NCBI RefSeq assembly: GCF_025698545.1
Contig: NC_068572.1
Span: forward strand, 248,001 to 312,000
Length of the DNA: 64,000 nucleotides
Reading direction: 5' to 3'
Source of the DNA: Gossypium raimondii
Taxonomy: Eukaryota; Streptophyta; Magnoliopsida; Malvales; Malvaceae
Shown here: positions 10,264 to 22,674 of the stretch, piece after piece
How positions within the stretch are numbered: position 1 is the stretch's first letter
How the letters are laid out: each line of letters opens with the position of its first letter
The notes under the pieces: model-generated
Database searches by the model: none
What the model saw: only the letters and a program-made list of their open reading frames with translations
Told to the model about the DNA's origin: nothing
Translations under genes and position numbers: made by a program

Positions 10264-13167
10264 ATTATGGAAAGAGACTATAAAGTATCGTTTTTTTTTA
10301 TATAGACAATATTAGGAACGGGATAGTATGCTTTGAATTTATATTAAGCATGTATTTTATAAGAATTTTAACCATTGTTTCATTCAAACACCATTTTTAA
10401 AAGCTTAACTTAAATGCACAGAATGCTAATATTACTGAAAAAAAAAATCATTTCTTAACTTTTTTTCTAGAAAACAAATATTTTCTTTTTGATCAAACAA
10501 ATAGTATGTTTACTTCTCAACATGCGAGTAATTTTTTATCAATAAAAATGATATTACTTTGTGGAGTGTGCCTCATATTTTCAAGCCAGTGTCGTGATGA
10601 GGAAGAGTCGACGTCGCAACAAGACGACCACGACATTTCGATAAGAAGATTGGCCATATCCCGATGATGCGAAGAACAACATCCCGACGAGAAACATGGG
10701 ACGTTACGACGTGGTGATATGTTCCCCAATTCAAACGGGTTTTCTTCTCCTAGTTAAACTTTGCTATTATTTCCCAGTCAAACTCTGATTAGTCTAGGTT
10801 ATTTTAGTCATGTTTAATCTATGAATTTACCCTGAGGCTGCTGTAACCTAGAATAATCATCTTCATCATCTTTGAGATTGAGAGAATTTTGTGAGTTTTG
10901 CAGAATTTTGAGTTTTAGCTAGAGTACTTTGTTCTTTCGGGATTTAGGGTTTATTTCTTGAGATTATCTTCATCTAATACTCTTTCGATTTTTGCTCATT
11001 TAGTGAAGTCTCCTCTGTCCATGGTTTTCTGTCATCTTCTTCGAAGAAAATTTTTCACGTAAATTTATATGTTCGTTCTTCTCTACTTTTAATTTTATTT
11101 TCTCATTACATATACAAGTCGATCCCCAACAAACTTAAACGCGACTTTCTTGTAATACTTATAACATTTCTCTCTCAGTTTCCCTTATATACAACACCAC
11201 CTTCTAATTTCTTTAACTCCCAATGTCCATCACTTGTAGCGTGTTCACTTCTACTCTTTCAATAATCGCTTTTTCATAACCTGTAAGGATGAACGAAAGA
11301 GGTACGCTGGAGCCCTCCTCTCATAAAACTTGGGCATTTTTTACCCTCAAAAATGAAAAAAGAAAATATTTATTTTTTAAAATATATATAATCATAAACT
11401 AATGATAATATTATATTTCCGCCTCTAAAATTTTTATAATTCAATTTCAATTTTTTCTAAAAATTTTAGTAGACCTCAATCAATCCAAGCCGAAAATCAG
11501 CCATTATAGTTTATATTGTTAAGTTTTCTAATTAAATTCTTAGCTTCGAAATCAACAATTAAATAACTTGTATACAAGAATTTAACCCAAAAAAAATCTG
11601 CAACTCAGTAGTGTTTATGTCTTTGTAATGTATGCTGATCAAATTCTAAGAAATTTTTTTTTGGGTAGAAATAAACATCAATATAGCTCTAATGGGAGTT
11701 TATCCTGATTCAGAGTTGCTGAAAATCAGTCAATAACGATGCTTAAACACTCGTTGGAAACTCTATAAAAGTGCAAATCGCATTTAAATATCCAATAGCT
11801 ATCTTCACGAAGCAATTCACAACATTATTTTACTCTCTTGAAATATATTAAAATCTAACTTATCAATCTTTCATAAATAAAGAACAGATGAATTGTACCT
11901 TTAAAAAGTTATTATTCGTTTCATAATAATTACTGATAATATCAATACATTATCACTTTTCACTTTAATTTATTTAAAATTTTCTTTCCACGAAATAAAA
12001 AATGGCTCATAAATTACATTTATCTCGGATTGAAAAACTCCCGTTTTACCGACCTTCATTTAAATTCAGAATTAGATGTGCACACATCAAACATCAAGTA
12101 AGTAGCAACGACATGGATTAGGTACGGATTGATTTAAACTGCAAGGGCCCTTTGATCATCCAATGTGGGACCAGCTTACCATTTTGGGCTTCTCCTTTGA
12201 TTCACATGAGATTTTTTTTTTTTGTAATTTGTGCAATCACCGTCCATTTTCCTTTTCCGTAATGAAAAATAATTCAGTGATATTTTGTAAAGTTTTTGAA
12301 GGCCGTGTAAAATGTTTTCCTTTAAAACTAAGTTGTTTTAGTGGAATTCACCTAAAATAATATAAAAAAAGAATGATAAATGTGAAATGTGATTGAATGA
12401 GTTAAATTCAATAGCGGTCACGATTTATGGGCTACTTGCCCTCTACGATGGCTTAATATGTAGACCCCACGTGTAAAAAAAGAAACCAACAAACAGCAAT
12501 CCTATTCAAATACAAGTTGGGCACAAAGTTACAAAACTTATGCATAATTTTGCCATGTGATTGAAAAATGCAAACATATCATCTTTTTTAATCATAACTT
12601 TGGAAGGACACATAATCATCAGGAAACACAAATAAAATTTTAATATTAAATTAATGATGTAACATTTTAAATTAAAAATAATAATTTTGGTAATTCTATA
12701 AAAAATTATGCAATGGGACAAAAGTTAGAAGAAGTTGCATTTTAAATCTACAATTTAAGAATGAAACTTTTGAAATCAAAATACGATTAAATTTTAAAAA
12801 TACAATTGTTTAGTATTTTTTTGTTTCTTTTACATGATGAGACTTTCCTATTTATATGATATAGGTATTATTCACATATATGACATATTAGGTAGGTTCT
12901 ATGTATATCAATACATATCCTACTCTAGACTTAACATGTGTTTATATGGTACCTTTCGCGATCTCACATGTCACTTCATAGGAGGATATAAGTACCCCAT
13001 CTCTAAACACCTATTATTATACGAGCTCGATCTGTGAGCTCAGTATGCTATTATCATGCGAGCTCGGTCTGCAAGCTCGATGGCATTCGACCTGAACCCA
13101 CTCGAGTCCCATTAAGATTTTGAGTCGATAATAACAAGTATCATAACAACAATTTAGAACAAGTTTT
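10264..13167. other. Gene-free spacer, possible LTR remnant near its left end
   Basis: No coding region is supported. Bases ~10575-11060 are less AT-rich and read like an old long terminal repeat or leader of a retroelement (runs such as 'gtagtgtaacctag'-like and 'gggatttagggtttatttc' blocks), but no ends or target repeats could be found, so I only flag it. From 11300 to 12900 the DNA is AT-rich without structure I can name. At 13020-13080 there are three GAGCTCG(A/G)TCT-type short repeats of unknown origin. Confidence 0.3.
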
Positions 13168-13176
13168 AAATTATTT

Positions 13177-14762
13177 GGGTAAACTACAAAAATAGTCAAT
13201 TTTATTTGCCTCAGGTTACATTTTAGTCACTTATGTTTGAAATGTTACGTTTTAGTCACTTATGTTATTATTTTGTTACGAAGTGATCACTCTTCCGTTA
13301 AGTTCCGTTATCTCCCTAACGGTAATCCTACGTGGCAGTCCAACTAGATTTTAAGTGCCAACTTAGATTTACTAATGGGATGAGAATAGATTTTTAATTA
13401 AATAAATTTAATTAATTAAAAATTTTAAACCATAAATCTTAGTTAAAAAACCGTTCATCTTCCCCCTTATTTTAGTTTTCTTTTTCAGTTAACTAAGAAA
13501 GCTATTATCATCAGAATTTTTTATTCACCTACAAAAACAAAAGAGGATTCAATGGAGAGTCCAGGTATGTCTTTTTTCACCGACAAATTTATGTTCTAAG
13601 ACTTAAAATCAAGTGGTTGTCGACAAATTTATGTAATAAGATAAACTGTAATAACTGCAGCATGTGAAAAAATGATATTCCAGTTAACATCCTATAATGA
13701 AAAGCCAAAACAGTTTGTTTTAATGGCTGAACCAGCTTTTGTTCAACTTGGGGCTTTTTCCATTTTTATTTGACATGGGATTGTTTATTCAAGGAAAACC
13801 CATAATTCCTATGTTTTGTTAATTTCCTACTTGATCTAGTTAGGTAAAAAAAGAGAAAAATGGCAAACCAGCTTGGAGTTCTTAATGCGTTGGATGCAGC
13901 AAAGACACAATGGTACCATTTCACTCCAATTGTTATTGCTGGAATGGGTTTCTTCACTGACGCTTATGACCTTTTTAGCATCTCTCTTATCACAAAATTG
14001 CTCGGTCGTATTTACCACTTCGATGCACTTTCTAAAAAGCCTGGAACTTTGCCTCCTCATATTGCAACTGCAGTTAATGGTGTGGCCTTTTGCAGAACTT
14101 TAGCTGGACAGCTTTTCTTTGGTTGGCTTGGTGATAAATTAGGTCAAAAACGAGTTTATGGACTCACCTTGATGCTCATGATGATTTGTTCCATTGCCTC
14201 TGGACTTTCTTTCGGAAAGTCTCCAGATGGTGTAATGGCAACCTTTTGCTTCTTCAGGTTTTGGCTTGGTTTTCACATGCTGTAGTCATTGCAGTTCATC
14301 TTATTACATAAATTTGTCGACAACCACTTGATTTTAAGTCTTAGAACATAAATTTGTCGGTGAAGAAGATATACCTTAACCCTCCATTGAATCCTCTTTT
14401 GTTTTTGTAGGTGAATAAAAAATTCTGAAGATAATAGCTTTCTTAGTCAACAGAAAAAGAAAACTAAAAAAAGGGGGAAGATGAACGGTTTTTTAACTAA
14501 GATTTAGGGTTTAAAATTTTTAATTAATTAAATTTATTTAATTAAAAATTTATTCTCATCCCATTAGGAAATCCAAGTTGGCACTTAAAATCTAGTTGGA
14601 CTGCCACGTAGGATTACCGTTAGGGAGATAACGGAACTTAACGGAAGAGTGATCACTTCGTAGCAAAATAATAACATAAATGACTAAAACGTAACATTTC
14701 AAACATAAGTGACTAAAATGTAACCTGAAGCAAACAAAAGTAACTATTTTTGTAGTTTACCC
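13177..14762. mobile_element. Pack-MULE: Mutator-like element carrying a host gene fragment
   Basis: A 1586-bp element with very long terminal inverted repeats, 13177-13642 and 14298-14762 (~465 bp each). Outer ends are GGGTAAACTACAAAAATAGT on both sides, read inward. Exact 9-bp target duplications AAATTATTT lie at 13168-13176 and 14763-14771, the Mutator signature. No transposase is present. The ~655-bp centre is not inverted and contains the 5' part of a PHT1 phosphate transporter gene (separate entry). The two TIRs are nearly identical by eye with few differences, suggesting a young insertion. Class and boundaries are firmly seen; the age is an inference. Confidence 0.92.
13860..14285 (+). 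pseudogene. Captured 5' fragment of a PHT1 high-affinity phosphate transporter gene
   Basis: Open frame of 141 codons starting [20 protein letters not shown], the typical N-terminus of plant PHT1 H+/phosphate symporters of the plasma membrane. Recognisable segments are [18 protein letters not shown] (TM1), [27 protein letters not shown] (TM2 and the loop signature, normally G-D-K-L-G-R-K) and SIASGLSFG, up to CFFRFWLGF. There the similarity stops at the capture border, before the GGDYPLS signature, and a short HML tail precedes a TAG. About 220 bp of the donor's 5' region, apparently including an intron end (gatctagttag), came along. The family has ~12 membrane segments and ~530 aa, so this fragment cannot transport. 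Departures from the usual PHT1 sequence include F-C-R for L-C-G before TLAGQ and Q for R in GQKR. Confidence 0.9.
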
Positions 14763-14771
14763 AAATTATTT

Positions 14772-15095
14772 TTATTTTTTTTAACAATTTTATTAGAAAT
14801 TCTTATTATATCTAACCCTTTTGTCCATATCCTCCCTAATCCATAAATAAGAAGATAAATAGCACACTCAAATTCACTATCTTCCTACATTGGTAATCAT
14901 ATTTATACCATTTGAGCTAAAACTCAATCAACTTATTTGCTTAAAATGATATAAATGATATAAACACTAAATTACCATAATTTTCCTTTTAAAATGAACC
15001 CAATCAATCTAAAGCCAATGTTATTAATAAATAAAAAAATACCCTAATAATCACATCCATTTTACCATACAATAAAAAATACTAATTCTCCCTGG
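14772..15095. other. Short AT-rich spacer
   Basis: AT-rich DNA between the Pack-MULE and the LINE remnant. I see no gene, repeat or signal in it. Confidence 0.5.
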
Positions 15096-16066
15096 GTTCA
15101 TGTTATCAGGTCAAAGTACAAGGTAGAAAAAGGTGTACCTATTGATATCAGTCGAGGCAATTGTTCCTATCTTTGGAAATCTCTTTCGAGGATTTGGCCC
15201 CTTCCTCGTGAGAATATCTAGTCAGTTGGAAACGGTAACAGTATTAGATGCCGGATGGATAGTTGGATCTCCGATGTTGGCCCTTTGTTGAACCATATTC
15301 CTTCACAAAATAACCTTGATGTGGACTATCTCCTTCGAGATATGGTAACAGAGGAATGAACATGGAATTTAGATCTATTCCGTGTATGGTTGCCGGATGA
15401 GATCCTAAATCATACTATTAGTATCCCTCCACCACACCAGTCGGCCGGATCAGATAGAGTTGCTTGGGTGGATGTCTCAACGCATTCTTTCTCTATCAAG
15501 AGTGCCTAAAAGTTGATCAAGGAAAACTCGTGGAACTCGCGGTTTGACATTTGGAAATTACCATGGAAGTACAAAGGACCTCAAAGGATTCGGACTTCCA
15601 TTTGGTTAGCCATCTAGCAACGACTACTAACACAAGTGGAGAGACTAAAGCGTGGAATTGCAAATGATGATTATTGTTCGATATGTCGATCAACTATGGA
15701 GGATATTTTGCATGCTGTAGGAGATTATACTCCAACGAAAGAGGTTTGGTCGCAGCTTGTTCCAACAGAGAAGCAAGATTGGTTCTTTTCCAGGGACTTG
15801 GAGAAATGGCTTGCAACTAATTTGCAAAATAGCCAACATGAATTTTCTTATTTTTCAGAGAGTGTAATGGAGTGTAGAAGAATCATCAAACGGTCATATA
15901 ATTGGGCGAAACAGTATGCGTCACAACCCAAGACTAACTCAATTGTGAGGCAATGGGAGAATGTAAAGCCTGACTGGGCAGACAAGTGGTCACAGTTGAG
16001 AACTTACAAGCTATGGTTTCATTCAAGCTACTGCCAACAACAAACCATTCAACAAGCTCACTCGCT
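15096..16066 (+). mobile_element. LINE (L1-type) remnant, 3' part of ORF2
   Basis: Degenerate coding DNA like the C-terminal third of plant LINE ORF2 proteins. In order it shows R-SKYKVEKGVPIDISRGNCS, WKSLSRIWPL, IRCRMDSWISDVGPLLNHIP, NLDLFRVWLPDEI, SIPPPHQSAGSDRVAWVD, the zinc-finger zf-RVT region (IANDDYCSICRSTMEDILHA) and a partial linker toward RNase H. In-frame stops interrupt it at 15221 (TAG), 15356 (TGA), 15507 (TAA) and 15616 (TAG). The last 145 codons (15636-16073) are open. The reverse transcriptase core is absent, as expected for a decayed or 5'-truncated copy. No target duplication or poly(A) tail was found. Confidence 0.75.
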
Positions 16067-16268
16067 GGTATGAATGCATGCTAAAATCAAACCATGGCTT
16101 CAAAGTTTTGCAGGAAACAAAAGGAATGCCCAAAGAAAGCTTTGCAAATGAAAATTATACGATCAATCTTAAGGTTACAAATCATTATAACATCACTCAG
16201 AGTACACAAACAAGTACATAACGATATAGATCTAGAGTCAAGATCTAAAGGCATTAATGATCCTAAAC

Positions 16269-16912
<644 letters not shown>

Positions 16913-18289
16913 ATAGAGGGAAAACACGAGGCAGACGCAAATTAAAAAGGAATGCTTCCGTTTTTTGTTTGCACGTGTTTAAATATATAAAGTTTAAAAA
17001 TAATAATAAAGGTGTAATTAGATTGAAAATATAGAATAATATAGAAAAAAAATTAATTAATATGGAAAAATAAGAACACAAATTTTACATAAGAACTCTT
17101 TCAGAAAAAAAATCACGGTCAAAGGGAAATAAATTCACTAATGTTGAAAAACGAATTGTATCAGAAAAGTTTCAACTACATCTATTTAAAGATTGAAAAA
17201 TCATATTCTAATCAATGTCAAATAGAAGAAGTATAGTTCTATACGGATTCTACTTGTGCGACATGGTTCGTACCTCGGCCATCGGCCTCTCGCCCCCACA
17301 AATCCTCTTATTCTCCCATTATATTTATTTCTTCAACAGATGATGAGATTCAGGTCACACCAACTAACATGTATGATAATTCAAAAATGACAGGGCGGCT
17401 AACTATTTGGGATGACAATGATGCATTTATTCTGTCAGAATTTAATACGATAAAATCATAAACTCAAATCCTCAACTATCATATTATTTGGTATTCTCAT
17501 GCTTAGTTCATATTATTTAGGTAATTAAAAAATTATATTATTCGGTAATTAATTTTTTAGAAAACTAAAAGTTTTATTTATTTATTTTAAAAAATGAGTA
17601 TAACGGGTTTCATTAAAAAATAAGATTACAATGTGGAAAAGTTATAAAATGTTTTACAAATTTTAAAATATTTGAAACAAAGTTTTTAATTTATGAATTA
17701 ACCTATTGAAATTCAAATAAATGTAATTTTTAAAACAATTTTAAATATAAAATCTTATATCTTTAACCAATCTCATAAAATTAAAGAAATGCTTTATTTT
17801 TTTGCCTGTATTTTTATCATGAGGTATTATAAGAATGTTAGCCCGCATCAATTTCCCAAGTTGTAAATTTATTTATTTAAAATATATTTTTGTGAAGAAA
17901 TATCATCTTCTCTGTTCTATTATATAAGGGATAAATATTAAATTTATATTTAAATTTTTGTTTAATGTGCAATCTGATAGATGTGTATTGGATTTTGTGC
18001 AATTATACTCATAAAATTTGAATTATGGTTCATATGCATATATGAAACTTTAATTTTGTTCAAATGTCTATATTTAAATAAATTAATACATGTATTTATT
18101 TCCATATCGATTAATATAATTGTTTCAATACGCATATTGGACCAAAGTTCATATAGAGTTTGATATTTATCCCTACAATATAAAAACCTGATAAATGATA
18201 AATAATACACAATCTCTTATTGCAATTTGTCTTGTTAAAAATATTTACCAAAAAAATCCAATCCGACAAAACATCGACCAAAGGAAATT
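16913..18289. other. AT-rich spacer with one MITE
   Basis: Apart from the small inverted-repeat element at 17927-18173, I see no gene or named repeat. Short open frames here are AT-rich and lack codon structure. Confidence 0.5.
17927..18173. mobile_element. Small MULE-type MITE
   Basis: Inverted-repeat element of ~247 bp: left AGGGATAAATATTAAATTTA and, inward from the right, GGGATAAATATCAAACTCTA. Flanks TATTATATA (17918-17926) and TACAATATA (18174-18182) agree at 7 of 9 bases, consistent with an aged Mutator-type target duplication. Non-coding. Confidence 0.55.
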
Positions 18290-19090
18290 ACTACAATATG
18301 CTTTGACCCCTCTTTAGTGACAATGTCACTTAACATTTTTGAATAAGTGCATCTCGATTTTATATACTAGCCTTTCAAATGTTGTAATTGGCAACACATC
18401 AGTAATTTGATCTGTTAAATTATCACTAGAAGGAATTTATTGTACTTAAACATCACATTTCTTCTCAAAATTACGAGTGAATAATAATGTTGATGAAATA
18501 TGTTTCATTTTATCTCTTTTTATGTATCGTCTTTTTAATAGAGCTATAAATATTGCATTTGCTCTATATAAGACAGTGTGTTTTTTCTGAAGAGGTAATT
18601 ACTTATCTTCTAGATATTTAGGTCATTAGCCTTAGACAAACACTCTCTTAGCTAGTCTCGAGCATTGCAATTGTTTTTTACATTATTTGAAAATGACAAT
18701 AATTAATGATTGTTTTACCCAATACCATGATACAATTGTACCTCCACACATAAATAAATATATCATTTAAGATCGTCCTATATATGAATTCGGTCAAAAT
18801 CTAGTATCAACATAGTTAACTAATTGAGACCATGCATCATTTGAAAAAAAATAACACCATATAAATTGCCCCATTGAGATGTCTAATTGCATACTTAATT
18901 ACACTCCAATGTCTATATGTTGAAAAAGAGTTAAATATTGCTGACAAACTTACGACAAATACTACATTAAGCAGTGTATTGTTTGTTAAGATACATTAGT
19001 GCTCTTATAACACTGAGATAAGATACATTAGTGCTCTTCATAATTTTCACAATGGCAAAAGAGATCTTTATTCATATCTATGTAAACCTT
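18290..19090 (-). mobile_element. Ty1/copia retrotransposon fossil, 3' part of pol
   Basis: Read on the - strand this stretch resembles the end of the copia polyprotein: the last part of the reverse transcriptase region followed by the RNase H region, in the correct order. It is heavily decayed, with many breaks, and has no LTRs or open frame, so it is an old fragment. Its family within copia could not be fixed. Confidence 0.65.
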
Positions 19091-19218
19091 TTGGATTATT
19101 TCAGTTTGTTTTACGCAGAAAAATAAATAAATAAATAAAGCTGCCTTCCCTTGACTTATTTGGTTGTGGACTTTATAAAGAGATTAGATACTTTTGTTGC
19201 TCAATAAAGAACCATCAT

Positions 19219-19290
19219 GTGGCTGTAGTTTAGTGGTAAGAATTCCACGTTGTGGCCGTGGAGACCTGGGCTCGAATCCCAGCAGCCACA
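19219..19290 (+). tRNA. tRNA-His (anticodon GTG)
   Basis: A 72-nt nuclear-type tRNA. The acceptor stem GTGGCTG pairs with CAGCCAC followed by the A discriminator base. The D arm holds TAGTTTAGTGGTAAGA (A box), the anticodon stem-loop is CCACG-TTGTGGC-CGTGG with anticodon GTG at 19252-19254, and the T arm CTGGGCTCGAATCCCAG holds a perfect B box. There is no intron, and the sequence matches plant tRNA-His as I know it. A T run (19303-19307) downstream may end Pol III transcription. CAA-rich DNA just upstream fits plant tRNA genes. Confidence 0.97.
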
Positions 19291-21019
19291 TATATGTTCA
19301 TTCATTTTTCAATAAATAATAAGAGATTTAGGATTTTACCTCGATTTGCTAAAAAATAAAATTTTATTTTAATTAGTGCTCATATGCTCCAAATTTATTT
19401 ACTGTGATAGTAATTTTTTTTTATTGGCATAGTCAAAGTTACATTTTCCCATGCAAGTACCAATAGCTGTTTACAAATTTATTTTGTAATATGTATACTA
19501 TTATTAATTTTAAATTTCGATATTTTTAATAAATTTATAAATTTTATTAATATTCTTAAAAAATTAAAATTTCCGTATTTATTTCATTTTGATAAATTAA
19601 GTATAAAATATTAAAAGATTTGAAACGACTTTTGTGAGAGAAATTTGAGTAGTGCTAAAAATACAGTCAATTGCTTCGGGCATTGATAAAAAATACAGTA
19701 ATATGTTTAGCAATTCGGTTTCTTTACATCAATGGGATCTTACCCTGAGAGATAATCCACTACTTTAACACCACATAGAACAAGTAATTACAAAATCTTA
19801 CTTTTTCACCTAAGTTCTAAATCACTATTGATTTTACACTCAATGGACTCTAGAGAAATGTTCCTCGATGAATAGAAATAAGTGCTCTCTAAACAATACA
19901 TCACCTAGTCTTCTCAATCTACAAGAAATCGAAATTTGTTAACATACCAGATCAATTACAATAAATATTCTCATTAAAGCAACATGATAATCAACTTTGA
20001 TAATATCTTCAATAATTCCAGGATAAAGTCTTCAATATTCAGGATATACTTTCAAGTTTACTTGATTCAATCCAATCTCATCAAAAGAGGGAAGTCGGTT
20101 TCCTTAATCAAATGTAAAATCTATAACAAGTTTGATATCATAGATGGGGTTTGCACGGGTCCAAATAATCGACAAAGATCACAACCTTGTATACAATAGG
20201 AGGCCGAGCAATGCCAACTATTAAGATTGAACAAGTTTTTCATATTTAGAACACGAATCTAATTTCGCTAAATGAACTTTAATCCATCATTATTTATTTA
20301 AATATCATCAAATCAATTACTCTTTATATAAAAATATACAAAATTGTAAAATTAGCACAAATAAATTATCCTTTATATAATAATTCAAGCCACTTACCTT
20401 AATTCTTCAACTAACTTCTCACTTTTCCTTTTACTTTCTTAAATATTTAATTACTTTCTATGTATTAAATCAATGGTTCTAATGATTATAATTCCTCTCA
20501 TCAAAATATCACTTTTATAATATAAACTTCTAAATAATCTTTAATAGTGAAATAACAAAAATATCCTTTATTTTTTATTTTAATTATAAAGATAGTTTGG
20601 TCATTTAGATATTATCTAATCATGGTATAATCGTAATTTAGCGCCTTCTTCTTTTTTTTCACTTATGGTATAATTCACTTTTAGTACATGTACTTTTATT
20701 ATCTCACAATTTAGTTTACACCTAGATTTTATCAATATATTTTCAATATTATTTTTACATGGAATAATAAATTAATTTCCCATTGATTTTTATGGTCAAA
20801 TTTCACTTTGGCCCCTATACTTATACACCTTTTTTTTTTTGCTTAAATTCCTCATTTTCTTGAGAATTGATCACTTATTTTCAATCAAATACTACTACTT
20901 CTAACACCAAAATTTTAGGATGTTACATGCACTCCAAGAAACTAAATATTATCACATTGAAAATTAAAATCCTAAAAAAAAAAAAAAAAACCCTTCCCAA
21001 AGAGAAATTGACAAATTCA
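19291..21019. other. AT-rich spacer between tRNA-His and the gene array
   Basis: No gene is supported. The last ~90 bases (from ~20930) share the 'ccaagaaactaaatgttatca' type 3' flank found downstream of all four array genes. The remainder is AT-rich and may contain unrecognised LTR debris around 19640-20200. Confidence 0.45.
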
Positions 21020-21538
21020 TCAAGTATTCGGCTCCTCTGATTTCGGATTCTGCATCATAAGCGATGATTTAGCTTTTGAACTCAATGTGATTGATATCCT
21101 ATCAAATTCTTTCTCACGAATATAATCGGTTTTATTGATAGAAACCTCGACCACCGTCATAAAATCCGAAACGGCTGCGCCCCGACGTTTGGCCATATCG
21201 ACGACGAACTTAGCGATCTTCGGACTCGAGTATTCAATCACTTTGGCGTCTACCTTGAGGTCCGCCAGCACTTTGGAGACGATCATCACGCTGGAACCAG
21301 ACAAGAAACAGTCCAACGGCACGGAGACGGCAGTCACAAATTCCGGGGTAATGATTTCTTCTACCAAAAACTCAACGTCGTAGGCTTTGACGAAAAGTTG
21401 ATACCTTAATTTGATACGCATTTGAATAACGGCACTGCCGCCTCCGCCGCCGGCAGCCGGAGATACATAGTTTGCCTTTGCTTCATAGATTTTCAATGAG
21501 CAGCCGACGTTAGACGACGCCATTCGTGCCGTGCTCAC
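21020..21538 (-). CDS. Orphan-family array gene A (172 aa)
   Basis: I do not recognise the family. The single-exon frame encodes 172 aa starting MSTARMASSNVGCSLKIYEA; a second Met at residue 6 (MASSNVGCS) is an alternative start. Features shared with the other three copies are the N-terminal block GCSLKIYEAKAN, a variable Ala/Gly-rich linker (here AAGGGGGSAV), LRYQLFVKAY, EEIITPEFVTAVSVPLD, LADLKVDAKVIEYSSPKIAK and an acidic/basic tail around DYIREKEFDRI. No signal peptide, membrane helix or known catalytic motif is visible. This is the most diverged copy and the outermost 3' member of the array. Conservation of reading frame across four copies argues that it codes for protein. The promoter flank begins like that of the other copies but diverges earlier. 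Confidence 0.75.
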   Translation of the reverse strand: MSTARMASSNVGCSLKIYEAKANYVSPAAGGGGGSAVIQMRIKLRYQLFVKAYDVEFLVEEIITPEFVTAVSVPLDCFLSGSSVMIVSKVLADLKVDAKVIEYSSPKIAKFVVDMAKRRGAAVSDFMTVVEVSINKTDYIREKEFDRISITLSSKAKSSLMMQNPKSEEPNT

Positions 21539-22109
21539 GCGTCGCTCTTTGCTTGCAGGTGTTTCACTTTGGTTCTTTGGGAGATTATATTGATATTAAG
21601 CTATTATCACAGTACGAAGGATACAGAAACCGCCATAAATATGTCAGAATTTGAGCATTTATGGTATTTCTAGGTTTTCTAAGCATTTTCTTTTCAATTT
21701 CTTCATTCACTTGAATAGGTTTTGTTCTTAACTCTATAATTCAATCAAAATTCAAAGGAGGAAACACTAACCTCTCGGATTGAACTCACGGCATGGAGAG
21801 AAAATTTCTTTGTTCTTTCTTCCTTTCTTTGCCGTCTGGGAGAGATGAGAATGACCAAATCTGTTCTTTCATCTTTCCTTTTATGTTCTCATAATAACAA
21901 TAATATAAATCCTTTTCTAATCATAAATCTAATGGCCATTATTGATTCATAAATATGTTAGTGGACTTCAATGGCTAAAATCAATATCATCCACTAACTA
22001 CTGCCTCCGACTCATAGCTTTGATTAATAACTCACCTAATCCACCTAATGTTTACCACGATCTTCAATTTAGTCTTTATACTATACTTAATAATTTCTTT
22101 AATAATTTT

Positions 22110-22260
22110 CACACTTTTAGTGGCATCTTTTGTGGCGTTTGATAAACAAACGCTGCTAATAATCGAGTATTAGCGGCACTCATTCTAAAACGCTGCAAAA
22201 ACCCGAACATTTAGTGGCATTTTTTAAAAAACGCCATAAAAGAACATCTTTAGTGGAGTT
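22110..22260. repeat. Possible CACTA-type subterminal repeats
   Basis: Short motifs of the type TAGTGGCATTTT and AAACGC(T/C)(G/A)(C/T) alternate in both orientations (for example GTGGCGTTTG at 22131 and AACGCCATAAA at 22231). This resembles the subterminal arrays of CACTA elements in eudicots. No CACTA end is visible, so this is only a suggestion. Confidence 0.3.
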
Positions 22261-22528
22261 TATTTGTAATCTCAATTCTCATTCTCGCCCCGGAAACTTC
22301 TTGGTTTAATTTTTTGGAATTTTTCAGTTTAAACAATTCGATCTCGAAGCCGAATTTTTCTACACCGGTGAAAAAACAAGTTGTTACAATGCCACGTAAT
22401 ATTTGGCATGTTTTAATAATGACATGACTTAATTGATATAACAATAATAGTTTAGAGACCAATTCAGAACAATGGCCATAATTTGTCATAGTTTTCTTTC
22501 TATATTTATAAAATTTTAAATTAGCGTT

Positions 22529-22674
22529 GGTAAAATTGTACTTTGACCTCTTAAAATGATAAAAATTTAATTTAATCATTTAAAGATTATAAAGATATAA
22601 ATTATTAAAAAGATAAAAATACACTTTTACTATTGTAAAAATATACAATTTAATTTTTTCTAATTTCGCCCCCT
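22529..22674 (+). repeat. Dispersed repeat ending in a hAT-like CGCCCCCTG
   Basis: Closely similar to 32567-32729: both run GGTAAAATTG(T/C)ACTTTG, ATTATAAAGATATAA, CATTTTTACTAT and TACAATTTAATT, and end in (T)TCGCCCCCTG or TTCACCCCTG. The ends resemble the actin-intron MITE. The left end could not be defined. Confidence 0.5.

Noticed and set aside
10517-11060. Possible gene or complete LTR at the GC-richer stretch near 10.6-11.0 kb
   Set aside because: No splice-consistent coding pattern, no paired LTR, no target repeat. Kept only as a low-confidence remark in the spacer entry.
15636-16073. 145-codon open frame considered as a host gene
   Set aside because: Its residues match the zf-RVT end of LINE ORF2 and it continues a decayed LINE frame to the left, so it was assigned to the LINE remnant.
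22250-22579. 109-codon frame on the - strand between array genes
   Set aside because: Made of A/T-rich repeat DNA (overlaps the dispersed repeat at 22529) and shows no conserved block shared with the array.
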